Source: Streblospio benedicti
Lineage: Eukaryota; Annelida; Polychaeta; Spionida; Spionidae
Direction of reading: 5' to 3'
Length of the DNA stretch: 64,000 nt
NCBI GenBank assembly: GCA_019095985.1
Contig: CM032663.1
Location: 43,072,008 to 43,136,007 of the forward strand
Below the pieces are notes generated by a model. It saw only the letters and a program-made list of their open reading frames with translations, did no database searches and was not told the DNA's origin. A program made the position numbers and the translations under genes. Positions 58,701 to 64,000 of the stretch are shown here, in pieces. Every line of letters starts with the position of its first letter. The first letter of the stretch is position 1.

Positions 58701-61474
58701 CTTGCAAGGACGTTTCTTGAATATTGAATGTGCATTTCTTGTACTTGCCTCATTGTTCCTACATTTCTAGCTTCTGATAGAGAAAATGATCATATGGATT
58801 TTTTTTTTCACACAAAGTAGATAGTGCATGAAATAATTCAGTGCGAATCTTAAAAATGTTGCATTTAAAAAGTATCCTTAGGTAATATATTCTTTCATAG
58901 TTATCAAAACAAGAATGCATATTTTTGAATAGATCAAAATCAATGAAAAAGGTTTGTTACTTTCAAAATCTTCTTTCACAAATGTGGGTTTTTGTGATGA
59001 CGAAGCACAATTTTGACCACCATAGCCGTCATCACATAGGCAAATCATTCCCTGCAAAACATACACATACAAAATACTTTACACTTGCAAACAAATGCTG
59101 CTGCATGAAAGAAAAAGATCCATATCCTCCTCAAAAATAGCAGATCACAAGTTTTAAAAAATTTCAATGAATTTTTATGACACTAAAATGAATATTTCAT
59201 TGAATATCGAACTTGATAAATTGTAAAAATTGTGTAAACATTGTACGCCTTTTCCTAGAATACATTATGGAAACATATATTTCATTTACAGCAAAATTTT
59301 CTACTCTGTTCTCATAACCACGAAGAAAACAAGTATTAAGAAAGGAATAATGAAAATGAAAAGCTTCCAAGGTTAGCTACTCGAAATTCAGTTCATAAAT
59401 TGTGAATATTAGTGGACAATAGAAAATGTTAGTGTTAAAGCAAGTGTATTATTGCATTGAACATTTACCTTTACCACAAGGAACAGTAAATGTACACATG
59501 CACTTTGTAAATGTAAATGTCTGGTTTATGGTCTTCTTCCCCGAAGGATCAGACGACTCTACATCTACACCAGGTCATTGACATCCTTGTCACACTATAT
59601 CTTTTTCAACTCCCAGGGGAGCATACAACACATCTTTTGGCTACCTTAGCACAGACGTGCTAATCAACCACATTAGCGTTCACTCGCCTGACCTGCACCT
59701 ATTGAACGTGTAGGTACCACGGAGCGGTTTGCAACCTATTAGAGGTAGGTTTGCTCAACACTCACCATCAGACCCGACCAGGAATCGAACCCACGACCTT
59801 CTGGTCACGAGTTCGACTGCCTATCCACTCGGCTACGGAAGCACTTTTCCTGACTATACCTGCACACATGTGCCATGGCCTCCACAATGATCTTGACACT
59901 GCATGCCGATGTACAGGTTGTCTATTGCCCACTCGGGGGCAAGGTCCTTTGTGCTGAACACACCCTGGTACCAACGAAACCGAGCAGTGCTGGATGGAAA
60001 TACAGATTCTAGAGTTGTATACATCAAATAAGGTTCTAAAGTCAATAAGTTCCCAATATAAAACCAAATCTACAATAATTGAATGTATAAATCAATATTG
60101 CTATCATATGACATAGTGAACAGTTTGAAAACTTTGCAATCATCAGCTTTTGTAGTTAACATAGTACTCTCTATGGGCCAATTTGAACGGCTTGCAGTAA
60201 GACTAAAGACTACCAATAATAGTCTACCTACCCACATATGTGAAGTCCATGCAATGGAACAAGAATTCTCCTCCAGTAGGGTGAGGAACCAGCATAGTAA
60301 ACAGTCGCATCTTGGTTTTGGTCTTGACAAGTTGGGGTGCTATCAAAAGAAAAACCTTATTCTAAAAACTCTATCAGAAATAAAGGCTTAAATAGTTTCA
60401 TGATTTTTCTTTCATCTATATTAAATTTGCAGTTGAAACTTCTAGTTGCTCATGAATATTATTGTCTGAAGGAATGTTACAGGTTTCTCTAGAGCACCAA
60501 CATTATAAATTACATTCTATTTTATTCTACTTTATTACTTTATAAGATATGTAAAAAAAAATAAAAAATATCATAAAATAATTGTTACTGAGATTGTATA
60601 GATATCAATAAATCTGGTATATGATGAACAACATTATATAGTAGCAAATTCATAAACCTTAATCTAGAACACTCTGGTATGACTAAATTCCAAGTGCGGC
60701 CTGAATCTACTGAATATTGCAGCTGAACAGGAAATATTTTGGATGATTGTGATGAGCAACCAATGTTTATCTGCAGAAAAAAACATACTTGTTAGAGCAT
60801 TATAAAGAAATTTAACTATTGTCCACTTGACTTTTCAATCTTATTTTTGGATTACCCTAGTAAATAGAAGGTAATGTTAATATTGTAATACTTATATTTA
60901 TATCTTCTGTGCTTCATAAATAATGCAAAAGAATGATAACTTGCTCCAAATAGAAATTCCATACATCAAATTGTAGAATCGAGGCATCAGTAATTGTGAG
61001 ATCATGTGTTGTGATGGAGTGTTCACCCGGGCCTCGACTAAACACAAGAGAGGTCTGCCCCGCAGTAATAGTGTCCGATCTACAAAAAGGGTAAGAAGTC
61101 AAACACAAACAAGTCCACATAAATAAAAACAAAACAATTACTAGAAAAGTCAATAGAAAAAAAGTACCAGTTAATCGACAATACAGTTAAAGAATACATA
61201 TAGCATGTCTACACTGTGGGTAGATTTTTTTACTTGTCAATATAAAAAATGGAACAACTTCAAAATACTACATATCTAGAATACATGAAGGAAAATGACC
61301 TTCACGGTACTGACCGAGTATTAAAAGAGCAGAATGATGCTACTTTTCCACCTGGCCAAAATAACCACTGATCGGGACTGGGATCCGTGTCAAACACTTC
61401 GTATAGTCCGTCTGGGTTGATCACGGAGCCACCAACCAGAAGGTTGTCAATGGACCACACTGACTTCATGTGAC
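55775..61474 (-). CDS. RELN: Reelin exons, second half of repeat 4 and repeat 5
   Basis: Twelve exons in transcript order: 61474-61315, 61079-60965, 60770-60658, 60339-60232, 59989-59860, 59051-58961, 58285-58126, 57974-57839, 57598-57470, 57034-56893, 56606-56499, 55943-55775. All phases agree. Repeat 4: VWSIDNLLVGGSVINPDGLY, PGEHSITTHDLTITDASILQ, TARFRWYQGVFSTKDLAPEW. EGF-like: CQDHCGGHGTCVQGMICLCD. Repeat 5: GVLLSGKALYFNSEGVRQLT, RVRWWQPTQHGEHLTDWAID, IYIGGDINGRMVLDSAAEPV and VELQYSLDFGKTWHLLETEC, ending IPLPYYTR. Each follows human reelin in order. The last exon ends in phase 2, fitting the plus-strand exon at 31242, which starts with the rest of that codon and reads SKATRFRW (human: PLPSYTRSQATRFRW). 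Earlier exons lie beyond the right edge. Confidence 0.95.
59765..59844 (-). mobile_element. tRNA-derived SINE head
   Basis: On the minus strand: GTGCTTCCGTAGCCGAGTGG (A box), then CTCGTGACCAGAAGGTCGTG and GGTTCGATTCC (perfect B box). The sequence 59500-59765 may be the body of the same SINE. It is in a reelin intron. It is not called as a tRNA gene because related degraded copies occur in the window. Confidence 0.7.
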
Positions 61475-61989
61475 CTACATGTACATAAAGTCATGAATGT
61501 CTTGAGCTTAATTCAATAATCACTATACCTTGTACATTATTCAGGCTAACTCACCTTTTGTCCCATAATTTCCTTCAATTAAAACAGATTTCTATAAAAG
61601 TGACATCGTTTGGTGCAGTATTAGTAAGGGTAGTTATAAATAGGAGCATAATATTCCCTGTTCATTCTACATGTATATAAAGAAAAAAAAATTATGCGTA
61701 TTGTTCAGTACTGTATAGAGATGGAAGTGCTTTAGTGTTATACTGGTACGTCATACTATGGTAATAACCTTAACTCCCTTGTTTAAAACATTCTAAATGG
61801 ATTGAGGTTTTATATTGACACATACAATGTACATTTTGGTCTGTAAAGCCCATAGTTCACATGTTCTTGAACACTGCTATTTTTTATGATGCAAGTAATA
61901 AAGAGACAGACTGCAGTGTATTATTGTGGAAAGTTATACAAGGAAATTTAATGTGAGGGTACAAACAAAATTCAACGCAGGAAGTTTGT

Positions 61990-62450
61990 GCTTAACCCCC
62001 CTGTCAGAGTGGACGCGCGAGTCAACTCCGCGTCATTTTAGGTCGAAAAAATGACAAAGTCGAAAAAATGGTGAAAAATATGAAAAATTAACACTTTCAT
62101 TGTCGAATCGACAATGCGATTCGCATGGCTCCATGCGGAGTCGGGCGGCGGACTCTTTGCGGCCTCGAGGGGCTCAGCGCTACCTACATGCTATCTCCGC
62201 GTCCAAAAATGGCGCGGACTTTCTCCACTTCTCTGGAGAAGTGGAAATTTGAGTTCGCGTGACCACTCGGGCGTGTCTGCGGGGATTATTGTCGAATTCC
62301 CTTTGATCTTTTGAGTTCGCTGGTCTCCGCGAAGCCGTATTTGGCACCAACGGACTCTGTCTGCCTCCGTACCACGTAAAATGAACGCCGTTCACCTCCG
62401 CTGTACGCCGCTGTACGGAGCAAGAGCTCTCCGCATGGGTTTCGTGTATG
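61990..62450. repeat. GC-rich repeat with TCCGC/GGACTC motifs, part 1
   Basis: Recurring CTCCGC, CGGACTCT and GTTCGC phrases in a GC-rich island, shared with 63490-64000. Coding frames across it have no recognisable content. Confidence 0.5.
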
Positions 62451-62766
62451 TAATTGATAGCCTACATGACAAAAACCCTATGGTATTATTGTGGGGTACA
62501 GGGGGCACCCCCTGCGATCCCCCTGGATCTGCCTATTCTATACCAATTGCAAGTACATGGGTATCTAAATTCAACTCCCCATCCCAGAGCCTTCCAAGAA
62601 CTTCACAAGTGTCCACTTCAAACCTACAAGTCTTCAAACTGCCCGTTCACATCAAACTATCTGTGAGAAGTTCCTGAGATGTGAAAGTGTCACAATGCCA
62701 GGTTAGTGTCATCACCATTTCCATGATGATGATCAACGTTGGTCTCCTGTACCAATTTACAATAAT

Positions 62767-62975
62767 CCCAGTGGGCACAAGACAATGTTGATCCAAAGTT
62801 GATGTCTGACGTTGGATCAGCGTCAGGCAATCAACGTCAGGGTGACGTTGAAAATCTGATGTTGTGTCAGCGTCAGGCAATCAACGTTGGGGTGACGTTG
62901 AATTTACGTTGCCTGGCGTCACAACATATTACAACCATAATCCAACGTCAGGCTGACGTCAGTGTGCCTGCTGGG
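62767..62975. mobile_element. Small TIR element with CCCAG...CTGGG ends
   Basis: The left end CCCAGTGGGCACAAGAC and the right end GTGTGCCTGCTGGG form inverted repeats. The interior is two copies of a unit of about 47 bases containing GTCAGGCAATCAACGT and GGGTGACGTTGAA. Confidence 0.7.
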
Positions 62976-63286
62976 ATATAGTGCGTGAGTTCAGAAACTT
63001 CGTGGGGTATACAAGATGTCGTCCCTAAACAATAAGATGTCTGTGGAGAGACAATTATAAATAACGGCATTTATTACAATTACTGGGGAGGAGTTGTCCA
63101 GCATAGGATGTTGTGATTCGATAGTTTATCAGGTTCTATGCCATTATTCAAATCCTATTTGTCACTACATTTCACGAATCCCTTTCTATGGCATAATTAT
63201 CCATATTATTCTCTTGATTATCTATTGTTAAAACCAGCATGGAATCAGCCTTTAAAAAAGCTCACATAAAAATAGTCAATGCCACA

Positions 63287-63426
63287 CACAGACAGCATAC
63301 AGACATCCCCCCACACAGACAGCATACAGACCCCCCCCACACACACACAGCATACAGACCCCCCCCCCCAACACACACACACACATACCACACACACCCA
63401 CACACACACACACACAGACAGCATAC
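63287..63426. repeat. CA-rich minisatellite/microsatellite
   Basis: Repeated ACACAGACAGCATACAGAC units mixed with C runs and (CA)n. The open frames across it (HTDSIQT repeats) are artefacts. Confidence 0.9.
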
Positions 63427-63489
63427 AGACAAAGACAAAGCTTTTTATACACGCTACCTCAGCGCATACTCCGTCGCAAATTTGATGGA

Positions 63490-64000
63490 AAAATAAGCTC
63501 CGCTTCGGACGCCGCCTTTGTGAAGCGGACTCTGCCGGGTTCGCTACGCCGCAAGTTCGCAGGACCGCCCGAATGACTTCGCTGCTCTCCTTAAAGGAAT
63601 TTTCCCTTGTTATTATGTTATTTGGCAGAGTTTTTCATGTCTTAGCCGTCGGCGGACTCTGGATATTCGCTACAGTTCGCTGGAAGTCTTGCGGTCCCGC
63701 AAGACTTGGCGGGAGACATAATACTTCGTTTGACTCCGTCGGCGGAACCATGGTTGTCTGGCAAATGTCACGCACAATTTCAGTTCGCCAGGGTTCGCCA
63801 AGACTCATAATTTGACGCCAGAGTCCGCTATACACATTTTACACTCCGCACTAGCAAAATTTCTCTCCGCCTGACTTCCGCTGCAGTGGAGGTCAGTGGG
63901 GGCTGTGTGTTTGAGGGCTATTTCTCCGCCTGCGGACTCACTTCTACTCCGCCAGGAAGGGAAAATTTTGCAAAAAAGTTTGCCAAATTTTTTCAATTTT
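63490..64000. repeat. GC-rich repeat with TCCGC/GGACTC motifs, part 2
   Basis: Same motif vocabulary as 61990-62450 (GCGGACTCTGCCGGGTTCGC, GGCGGACTCTGGATATTCGC). It runs to the window edge and is probably the other part of one element or a second copy. Confidence 0.5.

Larger units (their letters stand above)
61475..64000. other. Repeat-dominated stretch, no gene seen
   Basis: Presumed reelin intron. It holds two blocks rich in GGACTCT, TCCGC and TTCGC motifs, a MITE-like element and a CA-rich microsatellite. No upstream reelin exon was found. Confidence 0.5.

Noticed and set aside
59765-59844. Functional tRNA gene
   Set aside because: A and B boxes are present, but related degraded heads occur in the window and no clean cloverleaf could be confirmed by eye; called SINE.
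63239-63496. Histidine/threonine-rich repeat protein (HTDSIQT)
   Set aside because: Translation of a CA-rich microsatellite.

Overview
This is animal nuclear DNA: AT-rich, intron-dense (GT..AG introns, short exons), with scaffold gaps of exactly 100 N at 1867-1966, 24763-24862 and 50193-50292, and with many MITE-like elements, tRNA-derived SINE pieces and one Penelope-like retroelement. Reelin, MON1, METTL13 and PHYHIP-like genes, with invertebrate-style repeats, suggest a marine invertebrate, most likely a deuterostome (hemichordate, echinoderm or amphioxus type). The species cannot be fixed from the sequence alone.

Layout as given. 32-1866 (-): C-terminal exons of MON1. 1967-4500: tandem duplication carrying two PHYHIP-like genes (-). 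4684-5934: a MITE and a foldback element. 6715-10235 (-): three exons of an unrecognised propeller-like protein. 14119-17298 (+): six exons of the METTL13 C-terminal half. 19835-24620 (-): nine exons of an unfamiliar cysteine-rich modular protein. 24863-26150 (-): decayed copy of a kinase gene. 31242-46770 (+): reelin from the end of repeat 5 to the stop codon, its first half present twice. 48422-50192 (+): N-terminal exons of the cysteine-rich protein. 50983-52094: Penelope-like insertion. 52444-55586 (+): kinase gene with a C-terminal part that looks propeller-like. 55775-61474 (-): reelin repeat 4 (second half) and repeat 5. 61475-64000: repeats only.

The main result is that the contig between the second and third gaps (24863-50192) appears to be placed backwards. 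If it is reversed, the reelin exons on the two sides become one minus-strand gene. Repeat 5 then runs on from 55775 to the exon at 31242, the splice phase fits, and the protein junction matches the known reelin order. The cysteine-rich gene also becomes one minus-strand gene, from a signal-peptide-like first exon at 48422 to modules ending at 19835. The two kinase copies become same-strand neighbours inside a reelin intron.

The most novel gene is the cysteine-rich one. It has at least six modules of about 85-100 residues, each with eight cysteines including a CC pair, each usually spread over two exons, and all exon phases checked agree. I do not recognise the family.
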